Assembly: GCA_035528905.1 (NCBI GenBank)
Contig: DATKXU010000103.1
Location: forward strand, 14,238 to 78,237
Length of the DNA: 64,000 bases
Direction: 5' to 3'
From: DATKXU01 sp035528905
GTDB taxonomy: Bacteria; Armatimonadota; UBA5829; DTJY01
Shown: piece after piece, positions 32,489-42,289 of the stretch
Position numbering within the stretch: position 1 is the stretch's first letter
Layout of the letters: every line of letters starts with the position of its first letter
Program-made: the position numbers and the translations under genes
Notes under the pieces: generated by a model
The model's database searches: none
Told to the model about the DNA's origin: nothing
Seen by the model: only the letters and a program-made list of their open reading frames with translations

Positions 32489-34804
32489 ATGCGGGGCCAA
32501 GCTAGGCGGCGTCGCCCGTGGCGCAGGCGTCTGAGACTCTTTGTCATTTACGCCGAGATTGCGATGCTTCTCCTGCTCGCGATCTTTCTGGGCATCGTCG
32601 GCGGCGCCTTCTACAGCGTGTCCAAGATCCTTCCATCCAGTCTGGATATCGCCAGCTACAAGCCTACCGAAGGTACGAAGATCGTCTCCAGCGACGGCGT
32701 CATCCTGGCAGAGATCTACGAGGAAAACCGCGAGGTCGTCCAGATCGAGGATATCCCCAAAGACCTTCAGAACGCCACCGTAGCAGTCGAGGACGAGCGG
32801 TTTTTCAAGCATCTTGGCGTGGATCTCCGCGGCATTGCGAGAGCTTTGTATCAGAACCTGCGCACGGGACGTGTAGTCCAGGGCGGGAGCACCATTACTC
32901 AGCAGCTTGCTCGAAACATATACCTCACGAGGGAGAAGAAGCTGTCCCGGAAGCTGCAAGAGGTAGTCCTGGCACTCCAACTCGAGCGACACTACTCGAA
33001 GCAGCAGATTCTAGAGCACTACCTGAACCAAGTCTACTACGGCAGCGGGGCATATGGCGTCCAGACCGCATCGAGGGTGTACTTCGACAAAAACGCGAAG
33101 GACCTCACTCTTGCGGAATGCGCACTGCTTGCGGGGCTTCCCCAAAAGCCTTCCGCTTACTCACCGCATGAAAGCCCTGAACTGGCGCTTAAGCGCCGTA
33201 ATGTCGTTCTCGATCACATGGCAGAGCTTGGCTACATAACCCCCGCCCAGTTCGAAGAAGCGAAGGCTGAGAAGCCGCACATCGTCGAACGAAGACGGAC
33301 AGGGCTCGCCAGATACAAAGCCCCGTGGTTTGTTACGTACGTTATCAAAGAGCTTTCGGAGGAGTACGGCCCCGACCTCGTGTACAGAGGCGGACTGAGG
33401 GTCTACACGACCCTTAACTATGAGATGCAGCAAGTGGCCGAGAGGGAACTGCGCAAGGGGGTTGCTGCTGCGAAGTCGAGAAACGTTACCCAGGGCGCGC
33501 TCGTATGCATTGATCCTCAGACAGGCTATATCAAGGCGATGGTCGGCGGCGTGAACCCCGACTTCACCAAAGATCAGTTCAACCGCGCAGCTCAGGCGAG
33601 GAGGCAGCCGGGCTCTGCGTTCAAGGCATTTGTTTACACCGCAGCGATAGACAACGGCTACGACTCGTACTATCCCGTCTCCAACGTGCCCATAACCTAC
33701 AAAGGGAAGCCCTGGCCGCGTAACTACAGCAGCGGGCAGCGGGCTCGGACGTATACGATACGGCGGGCCATCGCGGAGTCCGTCAACGTATGTGCTGTGA
33801 GGATGACGCTTTCGGTCGGGATTGACCAGGTGATGTTATACGCCCGCATGCTGGGAATCAAATCCCCGCTGAGCAGGAATCTCTCGCTCGCGCTGGGCGC
33901 TTCGGAGGTGACGCCGCTCGAGATATGCTCCGCATACGGCGTCTTCGCCGCGAACGGGGTGCGCGCCGAACCCACCGCAGTCGTGCGGATCACCGGATCG
34001 GCAGACAGCCATAATGAATCCGTCATTGACGAACACAAACCCGTGACCCATCAAGTGCTGAGCCAGCAAACCGCCGAGGTAATGAACGAGCTGTTCCGCG
34101 GAGTCGTCACGAGCCGAGGCGGAACCGGGTACAATGCCAGGGCAGTGCCGAACGCACATGGGAAGACCGGAACGACATCGAATGACCGGAGCGCCTGGTT
34201 TATTGGCTACACACCGGAGCTTGTTACGGCGGTGTGGGTTGGAAACGACGACAATAGCCCGATGAAGAGAGTATGGGGCGGCAATATTTGTGCGCCGGCG
34301 TGGACCGCCTTCATGCTGAGGGCGCTGGAGATACACGAGCGTGAGAGCGGGAAGTCCAAGCCTGAAGCAGAGGCCGCGCAAGCTGAGCGCGAAAGAACTC
34401 AGGAGGGGCGCACTACCCAGCCGCGGGAAACGACTGGCGAGGCGGATACCGGGGTCAGGATGGTCACGATATGCGCGGAGAGCGGCTTCCTAGCGACTGC
34501 TGCCTGTCCTACTACATATCAGATTGCCTATGATGCACGAACGGAACTCCGTGCAACGTGCCCGCTTCACAAGCCCGAGAGCGAAGAGGAAGAGCGTGCG
34601 CCGTCCGGCACGACGCCGCCTTCCCCAGGGCCATCCAGACCTGGAACTCAGCCGCGAACCTCGGAGACATACGTCACCGTAGTAATATGCGTAGACTCCG
34701 GGCGGGTCGCCAACATATATTGCCCGGAAACCATCCCGCGCAGGTTCCGAGCGGATGAGGTTCCTACCAAGGTCTGCCGACTGCACAAGTCGCCCGCGCG
34801 CTGA
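32489..34804 (+). CDS. Penicillin-binding protein 1A (bifunctional transglycosylase/transpeptidase)
   Basis: This 771-residue class A PBP builds peptidoglycan in the inner membrane. A basic N-terminus precedes a transmembrane helix (about 18-42). The GT51 domain has EDERFFKHLGVD (101-112) and GGSTITQQLARN. The transpeptidase domain has the S-x-x-K motif at Ser376-Lys379, S-V-N at 431-433 and K-T-G at 559-561. Two copies of a cysteine module (ICxxSGxxA...CP...CxLHK) at about residues 660-695 and 735-770, separated by a proline-rich linker, form the C-terminus. ATG at 32489 has GGGAGG nine bases upstream. Confidence 0.97.
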   Translation: MRGQARRRRPWRRRLRLFVIYAEIAMLLLLAIFLGIVGGAFYSVSKILPSSLDIASYKPTEGTKIVSSDGVILAEIYEENREVVQIEDIPKDLQNATVAVEDERFFKHLGVDLRGIARALYQNLRTGRVVQGGSTITQQLARNIYLTREKKLSRKLQEVVLALQLERHYSKQQILEHYLNQVYYGSGAYGVQTASRVYFDKNAKDLTLAECALLAGLPQKPSAYSPHESPELALKRRNVVLDHMAELGYITPAQFEEAKAEKPHIVERRRTGLARYKAPWFVTYVIKELSEEYGPDLVYRGGLRVYTTLNYEMQQVAERELRKGVAAAKSRNVTQGALVCIDPQTGYIKAMVGGVNPDFTKDQFNRAAQARRQPGSAFKAFVYTAAIDNGYDSYYPVSNVPITYKGKPWPRNYSSGQRARTYTIRRAIAESVNVCAVRMTLSVGIDQVMLYARMLGIKSPLSRNLSLALGASEVTPLEICSAYGVFAANGVRAEPTAVVRITGSADSHNESVIDEHKPVTHQVLSQQTAEVMNELFRGVVTSRGGTGYNARAVPNAHGKTGTTSNDRSAWFIGYTPELVTAVWVGNDDNSPMKRVWGGNICAPAWTAFMLRALEIHERESGKSKPEAEAAQAERERTQEGRTTQPRETTGEADTGVRMVTICAESGFLATAACPTTYQIAYDARTELRATCPLHKPESEEEERAPSGTTPPSPGPSRPGTQPRTSETYVTVVICVDSGRVANIYCPETIPRRFRADEVPTKVCRLHKSPAR

Positions 34805-34812
34805 GGGAATTC

Positions 34813-35670
34813 CTATACCCGCAGGTAGCCGAGGGCATACGACGCGAGAACGGCGATCCCCAGGAGTACCCTGTAGACGACGAATACGCTCGTGCTCTGC
34901 TTCCTCAGGTACCGGATCAGAAACCCGATGCACAGGTAGCCAACGATCGTGGACGTCAGGACTCCCAACGCAAACGAAGCAATGTCACGTCCTGCGAGCT
35001 CGTATTGAAAAGCCTTGGGTAGCTCGTAAACCGCCGCGCCGAAGATGATGGGAGCCCCAAGGAGGAACGAGAACCGGGCGGCGGCATCCCTCTGCAGCCC
35101 GGTAAACAAGCCAGCCGTGATGGTAATGCCGGAACGCGAGACGCCTGGAACAATGGCAAGCGCCTGCGCCAGGCCGACGATTATCCAGTCCCTAGCGCCG
35201 ACAGCCTCCATAGGTCGAGCCTTTTTGCCGATGCGGTCGGCCAGGAAAAGCAGCGCTCCCAGCCCCACCAAGGCCGCCGCCAGGAGAACCGGCTGTTCCC
35301 TGAACGTAGTCTGTGCCGCATTTTCAAAGACGACGCCGGCAAGGCCCGCGGGGATACACGCGAATACAACCGGCCAGACGAGCATGCCGTGGGCTTGAGC
35401 CGGAGCGCTGCTCAATCCCAGGGGTCGGCCAGCACGCGTCGTGCGCACATAGTCCTTAATCATGCCGTACCACTCTCGCCAGAAGTATGCGAGGAGCGCG
35501 AGCAATGTGCCCACATGAAGCGCCACGTCAAGCGCGATATTGGCACCCGCGTCCCCGGCGCCCCAGCCGAAAAGCCAACGAAGAATTACCAGGTGGGCAG
35601 AACTGCTTACGGGGATGAACTCCGTCAATCCCTGGACTGCGCCGAGAACGACGGCCTGCAATACGTGCAT
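34813..35670 (-). CDS. uppP: Undecaprenyl-diphosphatase (BacA/UppP)
   Basis: This 285-residue integral membrane enzyme recycles undecaprenyl pyrophosphate to the monophosphate carrier and gives bacitracin resistance. Signature motifs are QGLTEFIPVSSSAHL (near 14-28) and PGVSRSGITIT (near 165-175), and about eight hydrophobic helices are present. ATG at 35670 has GAGGGAG five bases upstream, so the longer frame from 35709 is rejected. It is convergent with PBP1A (8-base gap). Confidence 0.96.
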   Translation of the reverse strand: MHVLQAVVLGAVQGLTEFIPVSSSAHLVILRWLFGWGAGDAGANIALDVALHVGTLLALLAYFWREWYGMIKDYVRTTRAGRPLGLSSAPAQAHGMLVWPVVFACIPAGLAGVVFENAAQTTFREQPVLLAAALVGLGALLFLADRIGKKARPMEAVGARDWIIVGLAQALAIVPGVSRSGITITAGLFTGLQRDAAARFSFLLGAPIIFGAAVYELPKAFQYELAGRDIASFALGVLTSTIVGYLCIGFLIRYLRKQSTSVFVVYRVLLGIAVLASYALGYLRV

Positions 35671-35769
35671 CTCTGCTCCCTCAAAGGGTTTGCCTGTGAT
35701 TGGGGTCACGTCCAGCCGAACTTGTCGGAAGCGACGGATACGAAGGATCCCGTGAGGACGAAACCTCCG

Positions 35770-36924
35770 TCATTCCCTTGATACTGCGGCTGCCGGCTCT
35801 ACGTCCTCTGGCAGCTCGCCCTTTGCCGCGGTCCGCCGTGCCCGGCGGGGCAGCCCCCACACACGCATCTTCTTCGGCTTGATTAGATAGTACCGCACGA
35901 GCACTCGCAAGATCGCAGTCACCGGAGCCGCCAGGAACATGCCGAGAATGCCGAAAAGCTCCGCGCCGATCAGCAGAACAAGGATCACGACGGCGGGATG
36001 AAGCTTCACCCGTTCCCCTATGAGATACGGCATTATGATCTTGCTTTCCGCGAACTGGAGAACGACAAAGAAGACAAACAGGTATAGGCCAAGCACCGGC
36101 GCCCTCGCTACACCCAGCAGGACGATGGTCAGCCCGCTGACCACCGGGCCAAGCACCGGGATTGCGCGCGTCACACCTGCGAATACGCCCAATAGCAGCG
36201 CATAGGGCATATTGAGAGCCTTCAACATAACGCCGACGAGCACACCGGCGATGATGCACAGGATAATCTGACCTGTGACATAACTGCGCATGATGGAGCT
36301 CGCCTCGTGCACGATCGCCAGCACTTCTCTGGACTTCCGCCTGGGCACCAGACCGGCAAACTCTCTTTTCAGCGTGCGGCTGTCCAGCGCGAAGTAGAAG
36401 GCAAGCACCGGGATAAGGATCACTTCCCACAAGCGGGAGCAGAATACGTAGGTGGCGTCGAACATAGCTTTGCCCCACGCGCCAAAGCTGCCCAGCACGC
36501 TCTGGAGTCTTTGAGCTTGCAGGAAGTTCTGCAAGTCCGGCGGCAGCCCGCGATACCAGCCCAGCACATCTGTCTGCAACACGCTGAAATACTGCTGCAT
36601 ACTGCCGGCCAGCGCGCCGAACTCCGTCCAAAACGGGCCGAGGAACACCTTCCCGATGACTACTAGTACCGTGCCGAGCATCACGAAGACAAGTATCGTC
36701 GCCATGACTCGCTGGAACCGGCGGCCCACCCCGCGAACTCTGTACGTGCAGAGGAAGTCAACTATTGGCAGCACTGCATACGTCAGCACCGCCGCCAGCA
36801 GCACAGTCACAATCACCCATCGAACCCGCAAGACAAGGTAGACGATGATGACGACTGCGGCAACGCGCAGTGCCAAACGCCAGATTAATTCGAATACAGC
36901 CTCGACCCAGCTCTTGGGATCCAT
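35770..36924 (-). CDS. AI-2E family (PerM-like) membrane permease
   Basis: This 384-residue protein has about eight transmembrane segments in the order of the AI-2E/PerM family, with GVTRAIPVLGPVVSGLTIVLLG (about 235-256) and PHHR-like late segments (MPYLIGERVKLHPAVVILVLL). Members export small molecules or work as Na+(Li+)/H+ antiporters; autoinducer export is not implied. ATG at 36924 has TGAGG seven bases upstream. It sits 8 bases after wecB. Confidence 0.88.
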   Translation of the reverse strand: MDPKSWVEAVFELIWRLALRVAAVVIIVYLVLRVRWVIVTVLLAAVLTYAVLPIVDFLCTYRVRGVGRRFQRVMATILVFVMLGTVLVVIGKVFLGPFWTEFGALAGSMQQYFSVLQTDVLGWYRGLPPDLQNFLQAQRLQSVLGSFGAWGKAMFDATYVFCSRLWEVILIPVLAFYFALDSRTLKREFAGLVPRRKSREVLAIVHEASSIMRSYVTGQIILCIIAGVLVGVMLKALNMPYALLLGVFAGVTRAIPVLGPVVSGLTIVLLGVARAPVLGLYLFVFFVVLQFAESKIIMPYLIGERVKLHPAVVILVLLIGAELFGILGMFLAAPVTAILRVLVRYYLIKPKKMRVWGLPRRARRTAAKGELPEDVEPAAAVSRE

Positions 36925-36932
36925 CGCTTACC

Positions 36933-38057
36933 TCAGTCAATCCCGAAATAGCTAAACAGCGCCTCTCGGATTCTCGCCGATGCGCGGCCGTCGCCATACG
37001 GGTTAATCGCCCTCGCCATGCTGTTGTACTTGTCCTGCTCCGTGAGCAGTTCGGCAGCGGCGCGGAAAATCCCCTCCGAATCCGTTCCTGCCAGAACGGC
37101 TGTACCGACTTCCACGCCTTCAGGGCGCTCGGTAGTCCTGCGCATAACGATGACCGGCTTACCGAGGGCCGGAGCCTCCTCCTGGACGCCGCCGGAATCG
37201 GTGAGTATGAGATACGCCTTCTTCAACAGATGGACGAAGGGCACATAGTCCGGCGGCTCGATCAAGTGCACGCGCTCCAACCCTCGAAGCGCCGGAAGAA
37301 CTACGTCACGCACCACCGGGTTCTTATGCACGGCAAATACGACAAGGGTATCTGGAAACGACTCGACTATATCCTTGATGGCCCGGCATATCCTGGCCAT
37401 CGGGTCGCCCCAGTTCTCCCGCCTGTGTGCGGTCACCAGGATCATGCGCCGGCCGTCCGAACCGATGTTGACAAGCACCGGGTCATCGAAAGTCCACGGA
37501 CGCTCCGCGACCATCAGCAGCGCGTCAATGACCGTGTTTCCCGTGACGTATATCTTGCGGGATGGCACACCCTCCGCCAGCAGGTTTTCCCTCGCCGCCG
37601 GTGTCGGCGCGAAATGCAAGTCGGCGAGCACAGTCGTGAGCCGCCGGTTCATCTCCTCTGGAAAGGGATCATATTTATTATCGGTTCGCAACCCGGCTTC
37701 GACGTGGCCTATGGCCACCTTATTGTAAAAGGCGGCGAGGGTTGCCGTAAATGTAGTCGTCGTATCCCCCTGCGCCAGCACGATATCCGGCTGCTCCTTC
37801 AGAATAATGCGCTCCAGTCCTTCAAGCGACCGCGTTGTGATCTCGGACAGGCTCTGCTTCACGCGCATGATGTCGAGGTCGTAGCGAGGCTTTATCTGGA
37901 AGACGTCGAGCACTTGATGCAGCAGCTCCCGGTGCTGACCGGTGACCGCGACTACCACGGTGACTTTCTCTGGGAAGCGCTGAAGCTCCAGGATGACAGG
38001 CGACATTTTTATCGCGTCGGGCCGGGTGCCGAACACCGTCATGACCTTTATCGGCAA
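36933..38057 (-). CDS. wecB: UDP-N-acetylglucosamine 2-epimerase (non-hydrolysing)
   Basis: This 374-residue enzyme converts UDP-GlcNAc to UDP-ManNAc for surface polysaccharides. The N-terminal KVMTVFGTRPDAIKM motif, GDTTTTFTATLAAFY (near 92-106), GLRTDNKYDPFPEE and HRRENWGDP (near 210) are all present. The conserved C-terminal GGVQEEAPALGKPVIVMR segment follows. The start is TTG at 38057 with GGAGG six bases upstream. It follows wecA closely, consistent with lipid-linked polymer synthesis. Confidence 0.95.
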   Translation of the reverse strand: MPIKVMTVFGTRPDAIKMSPVILELQRFPEKVTVVVAVTGQHRELLHQVLDVFQIKPRYDLDIMRVKQSLSEITTRSLEGLERIILKEQPDIVLAQGDTTTTFTATLAAFYNKVAIGHVEAGLRTDNKYDPFPEEMNRRLTTVLADLHFAPTPAARENLLAEGVPSRKIYVTGNTVIDALLMVAERPWTFDDPVLVNIGSDGRRMILVTAHRRENWGDPMARICRAIKDIVESFPDTLVVFAVHKNPVVRDVVLPALRGLERVHLIEPPDYVPFVHLLKKAYLILTDSGGVQEEAPALGKPVIVMRRTTERPEGVEVGTAVLAGTDSEGIFRAAAELLTEQDKYNSMARAINPYGDGRASARIREALFSYFGID

Positions 38058-38084
38058 GAGCAACCTCCAACTTTGCCTGCCGCC

Positions 38085-39040
38085 TCACCTGGTCAACCAC
38101 AGCACAACGGCTGTGGCCGCAAGGATGATGCAGATAGCGTAGATTACGACGACCGCCTGCTTGTGAGAAAGCCCCTTCTCAAGCAGCCGGTGGTGCAGGT
38201 GAGTGCGATCCGGAGCGTGAATGGGCCGGCGGTTGAGAGCGCGTCTGACAACAACGAAGACCCCGTCGAAGATGGGGACTCCAAAGACCAGGACGGGGAG
38301 AGCTATGGCCATGGCCGCGGCCACCTTGAAGAGTCCGATGATGGAAAGCGCCGCGAGCGTAAAGCCCACGAACTGGCTTCCACCCGTACCCATGAATATC
38401 TTCGCCGGGTTGAAGTTGAACCGCAGGAATCCTACGCAGGCTCCAGACAGGGCGGCGGCAGGCATAGCTACGTGAGGCTGGGCCGAATAATACGCCATGA
38501 TCGCGATTACGCCTGCAGCTATCGCCCCTATGCCAGCCGCCAAGCCGTCCAGGCCGTCCATGAAATCCACCGTCTTCGTCAGCGAGAATATCCAGACCAA
38601 CGTCACCAGCCACGCCAATACATCCGGCAGCGACTTCACAGGCGGCTGGCCGAACGGGTTCGATAGGAACTGGATCTTCACCCCAAAGGTTATCAGGAGA
38701 AGGCCGGCACAGGTGATTGCTACAGCTTGCGCTGCCGCGGACAACTCCTTCATATCGTCGAGCAAGCCCATCGTCACGATGACCGCGCCCGCTACCAGGA
38801 TGCCGACCATCGGAGCACCAAGGTTCAAGCTCTCAGACGCAAATGCCGCCGCGAGTAAGCACGTTATGGCAAAGGCCCCGTAGATGGCGATGCCTCCCCA
38901 GAGCGGCATAGGACTCGTGTGGACCCTGCGCCCTCCCGGGTGCGCCAGCACGCTTAGCCGAAGAGCCAATCGGCGCACCCACGGCGTGGCCGTATAGGAA
39001 ATCGCTAGGGCGAGGACAAAAGCAAAGATATGCCAGTTCA

Positions 39041-39041
<1 letters not shown>
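38085..39041 (-). CDS. wecA: Undecaprenyl-phosphate GlcNAc-1-phosphate transferase (WecA/TagO/MraY-like)
   Basis: This 318-residue polytopic enzyme moves a sugar-1-phosphate to undecaprenyl phosphate. Family motifs are GLLDDMKELS, VDFMDGLDGLAAG and HLHHR (THLHHRLLE). However, the usual FMGDxGS motif reads FMGTGGS at about residue 200, so the highly conserved aspartate is threonine here. Either the enzyme is altered or the family branch varies at that site. Start ATG at 39041 overlaps the stop of the dCMP deaminase gene by one base (TGATG). Confidence 0.88.
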
Positions 39042-39556
<515 letters not shown>

Positions 39557-39587
39557 GTCGCACAAACCACCAGATACGGCTGCCGAG

Positions 39588-39622
39588 GAATGGAGTGCTG
39601 GGCAGCTCTCCAATACTCCGCC
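39588..39622. repeat. GGAGT/ACTCC repeat tract before the dCMP deaminase gene
   Basis: GGAATGGAGT and CTCCAATACTCC segments face each other across a short spacer, in the gap between glyA and the deaminase gene. Confidence 0.55.
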
Positions 39623-39629
39623 TGCCACA

Positions 39630-40904
39630 TCACCCATACAGCGGAAACTGCGCGCACAAATCTTGGACGGTGGCACGCACCCTATTACGCACTTCCTCAT
39701 CATCCGGATTTGTCAAAACGCTGTAAATCAGGTCTCCGATGACGTGCATCTCATGCTCGCACATCCCGCGCGTCGTGAGTGCAGGCGTTCCGATTCTGAT
39801 CCCGCTCCCGATGTACGGCTTCTCCGTGTCAAATGGAATCGTGTTTTTGTTTACCGTGATCCCAGCGTCATCCAGCGCCTGCTGGGCCTGCTTTCCAGTT
39901 ATGCCCAGCGGCACCAGGTTCACCAACATGAGATGGGTATCCGTGCCGCCGGAAACCAGCCGAAGCCCGCGCTCCACCAACCTCTCGGCCAGCGTAGCGG
40001 CGTTCAGGCGGATTTGGCGCTGATACACCTTGAACTCGGGCGTCATCGCTTCCTTCAGGCAGACGGCCTTCGCGGCTATCACGTGCATCAGCGGGCCGCC
40101 CTGCATGCCAGGGAAGACGGCCTTGTCCACCATCTCCGCGTACTCCTGCTTACAAAGGATCATGCCCGCTCTGGGGCCGCGAAGCGTCTTATGCGTCGTG
40201 GTGGTAACGAACTGGGAATGCGGCACGGGCGATGGGTGCTCGTCCGCTGCAACAAGTCCGGCAATGTGCGCCATATCCACCATTAGATACGCGCCGACCG
40301 CGTCAGCAATCTCACGGATTCTCGGAAAATCTATAATTCTTGGGTAAGCTGTAGCGCCGGCGACAATCAACTTTGGCTTGTGCTCCCGTGCCAACCTGAG
40401 CACTTCCTCGTAATCTATACGCTCCGTCTCTCGGTTGACCCCGTATGGGACGGCCCTGTACAACTTGCCTGAGAAATTCACGGGGCTGCCATGAGTAAGA
40501 TGCCCCCCATGGCTGAGATCCATTGCGAGGTAAGCATCGCCGGGCTGCATCACCGCAAAGTACACGGCCATATTCGCCTGAGCACCCGCATGAGGCTGGA
40601 CATTCGCATGCTCCGCACGGAACAGTTTCTTCGCACGCTCGATGGCAAGCCGCTCCGCGATGTCAACGAACTCGCAGCCGCCATACCACCGCTTACCAGG
40701 ATAACCCTCGGCATACTTGTTGGTCAGTATGCTGCCCTGGGCCTCCAGCACTGCCCGGCTCACGAAGTTCTCCGAGGCGATCATCTCCAGCTTCCCGTTC
40801 TCTCGGCCCTTCTCAAGCTCGACTGCCTGGGCGATCTCCGGATCAACCTCGGCAAGCGGAGCCGTGAAGGACGGATTACTCACCCTGAGCTCCAGCGCGG
40901 CCAA
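39630..40904 (-). CDS. glyA: Serine hydroxymethyltransferase
   Basis: This 424-residue PLP enzyme interconverts serine and glycine with tetrahydrofolate. It has KLEMIASENFVS (about 36-47), GYPGKRWYGGCEFVD and the PLP-lysine segment VTTTTHKTLRGPRAG (near 225). Length is normal. TTG at 40904 has GAGGAGG nine bases upstream; GTG at 40883, with GGAG six bases upstream, is a credible alternative. It follows rpiB by two bases. Confidence 0.97.
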   Translation of the reverse strand: MAALELRVSNPSFTAPLAEVDPEIAQAVELEKGRENGKLEMIASENFVSRAVLEAQGSILTNKYAEGYPGKRWYGGCEFVDIAERLAIERAKKLFRAEHANVQPHAGAQANMAVYFAVMQPGDAYLAMDLSHGGHLTHGSPVNFSGKLYRAVPYGVNRETERIDYEEVLRLAREHKPKLIVAGATAYPRIIDFPRIREIADAVGAYLMVDMAHIAGLVAADEHPSPVPHSQFVTTTTHKTLRGPRAGMILCKQEYAEMVDKAVFPGMQGGPLMHVIAAKAVCLKEAMTPEFKVYQRQIRLNAATLAERLVERGLRLVSGGTDTHLMLVNLVPLGITGKQAQQALDDAGITVNKNTIPFDTEKPYIGSGIRIGTPALTTRGMCEHEMHVIGDLIYSVLTNPDDEEVRNRVRATVQDLCAQFPLYG

Positions 40905-40906
40905 TC

Positions 40907-41368
40907 CTAACACCCTCCTCTGCTAAACTGCCTCTCTATATCGGAAATCTTCCGTACCCGTCTGGCGTGCCGCTCCTCGCCGGGGAACGCCGCCGACAGC
41001 CAAGTGCGCACGATCTCGAGCGCCATTGCAGGAGGCGTCACCTGCTCGCCCAAGGCCAGGACGTTCGCATCGTTATGTTTCCTGGACAGCAAAGCGGAGT
41101 TCGTATCCGTGCATAAAGCCGCTCGCACACCCGGCACTTTGTTCGCGGCAATGCTCATGCCAACGCCGGTGCTGCAAACCAATATGCCGCGGTCGAACTC
41201 CCCGCCCGCCACGGCTCCTGCTACTTCGAGACCAATATCGGGGTAGTCAGCCGGATCCTTCGACAGTACTCCGAAATCTTTGAACTCGGACCCCTGCTCG
41301 GAGAGAAAGCGAATAATCTCCTGCTTCAACGTGTAGCCGCGGTGGTCGGAGCCTACAGCGATCTTCAT
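40907..41368 (-). CDS. rpiB: Ribose-5-phosphate isomerase B
   Basis: This 153-residue enzyme interconverts ribose 5-phosphate and ribulose 5-phosphate. It begins KIAVGSDHRGYTLK, and the catalytic cysteine lies in LVCSTGVGMSIAANK (near 65-80). The ATG at 41368 has no Shine-Dalgarno sequence; instead an extended -10 box ends seven bases before it, so the mRNA is probably leaderless. It is the first gene of the cluster through wecB. Confidence 0.95.
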   Translation of the reverse strand: MKIAVGSDHRGYTLKQEIIRFLSEQGSEFKDFGVLSKDPADYPDIGLEVAGAVAGGEFDRGILVCSTGVGMSIAANKVPGVRAALCTDTNSALLSRKHNDANVLALGEQVTPPAMALEIVRTWLSAAFPGEERHARRVRKISDIERQFSRGGC

Positions 41369-41375
41369 GGACTGG

Positions 41376-41384
41376 ATTATATCA
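41376..41384 (-). promoter_or_regulatory. Extended -10 promoter giving a leaderless rpiB mRNA
   Basis: TGATATAAT is a perfect extended -10 box whose last base is seven bases upstream of the rpiB ATG. The expected transcription start coincides with the start codon. Confidence 0.7.
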
Positions 41385-41482
41385 CGCGCGGCACCCGGTT
41401 GTAAAGGCAGGGAGTCGGTGTGGAGCAGGCATTCTGAAGGCCTTCGCCGCGAGGGTTCTCACAATGGCGAATCGCGGGCGCG

Positions 41483-42289
41483 CTAAGACCGTGAGGACTT
41501 GCTTGCAATTACCGGAGATGGCGCAAGATGAGGCTTGATTCGAGCGAACTTCGTTGGGGACTCGTACACGACTATCAGGTTCGTCAGCCGCCGGCCGGGA
41601 TGGCTCAGCACACGCCCCTTGCAATAGAGCGCGGTCGAGCTCCCACCGTCGAGGCTGATCGCATCTACCGCACCCAGGTCGCGCATTATCCTTGCAACCT
41701 TGCTCAGATGAACCGGGCGGTTCACCGTCACAAGGAGCAGCTTGTTGTATTTGGTAACGCCTATTGCAGACCTCCGCGCCTTCCTGTAGATGCCCCCGTC
41801 GCGGAACCCCTCGCTCCGAGGAGACACATAAGCCACACCGTTGCTGACCAAGCGGGGTCCGGCGCACACTACGGACGAGTAACCCGCCCACTTCGTCACG
41901 CGTGACTCCTGGGTCAGTTTGAACTCAACCCTGTTGTCGCCGGTAAAGCACACGCCGGTGCCAACCGACCCGAAGCTGACGAGTTTGCTGTCCACAACAA
42001 TATCGCCCACGGGGAGAAGGGTCTTGACACAGAAATACGTGCCCGTGATTGCCGCGGTGGGCTGCAGCCTGGACAGCATGGACCCGAACCCCTCGGACGT
42101 TCCAACGCCATGCTGTGCAATGGCCGGGCTGACCCTAACATCCGGGCTGCTCAGATTGGCAGTCACTACGTGGACGGGGACGCCTTGTACCCAGCGCTTG
42201 CTGTAGGAGATGTTGTTGCCGGCGTCAGCCTCAAGGAGGATCGAGGCTCGGAGGAGCAAGATCGTGATCAGTAGACCCATCCATCGCAT
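41483..42289 (-). CDS. NAGPA-like phosphodiester glycosidase domain protein, exported
   Basis: This 268-residue exported protein has an N-terminal signal (MGLLITILLLRASILLEADA) and one phosphodiester glycosidase (NAGPA/DUF2233) domain. Its hallmark is the segment DAISLDGGSSTALYCKGR (about 215-232), followed by RRLTNLIVVYE. Family members act on GlcNAc-phosphate diesters or on peptidoglycan-related polymers; the substrate is unknown here. ATG at 42289 has AAGGAGG eight bases upstream. A longer frame to 42442 is untranslated leader. Confidence 0.88.
   Translation of the reverse strand: MRWMGLLITILLLRASILLEADAGNNISYSKRWVQGVPVHVVTANLSSPDVRVSPAIAQHGVGTSEGFGSMLSRLQPTAAITGTYFCVKTLLPVGDIVVDSKLVSFGSVGTGVCFTGDNRVEFKLTQESRVTKWAGYSSVVCAGPRLVSNGVAYVSPRSEGFRDGGIYRKARRSAIGVTKYNKLLLVTVNRPVHLSKVARIMRDLGAVDAISLDGGSSTALYCKGRVLSHPGRRLTNLIVVYESPTKFARIKPHLAPSPVIASKSSRS

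Noticed and set aside
36870..38666. Open frame of 598 codons on the + strand
   Set aside because: It runs antisense to wecB and wecA and has no domain or start signal.
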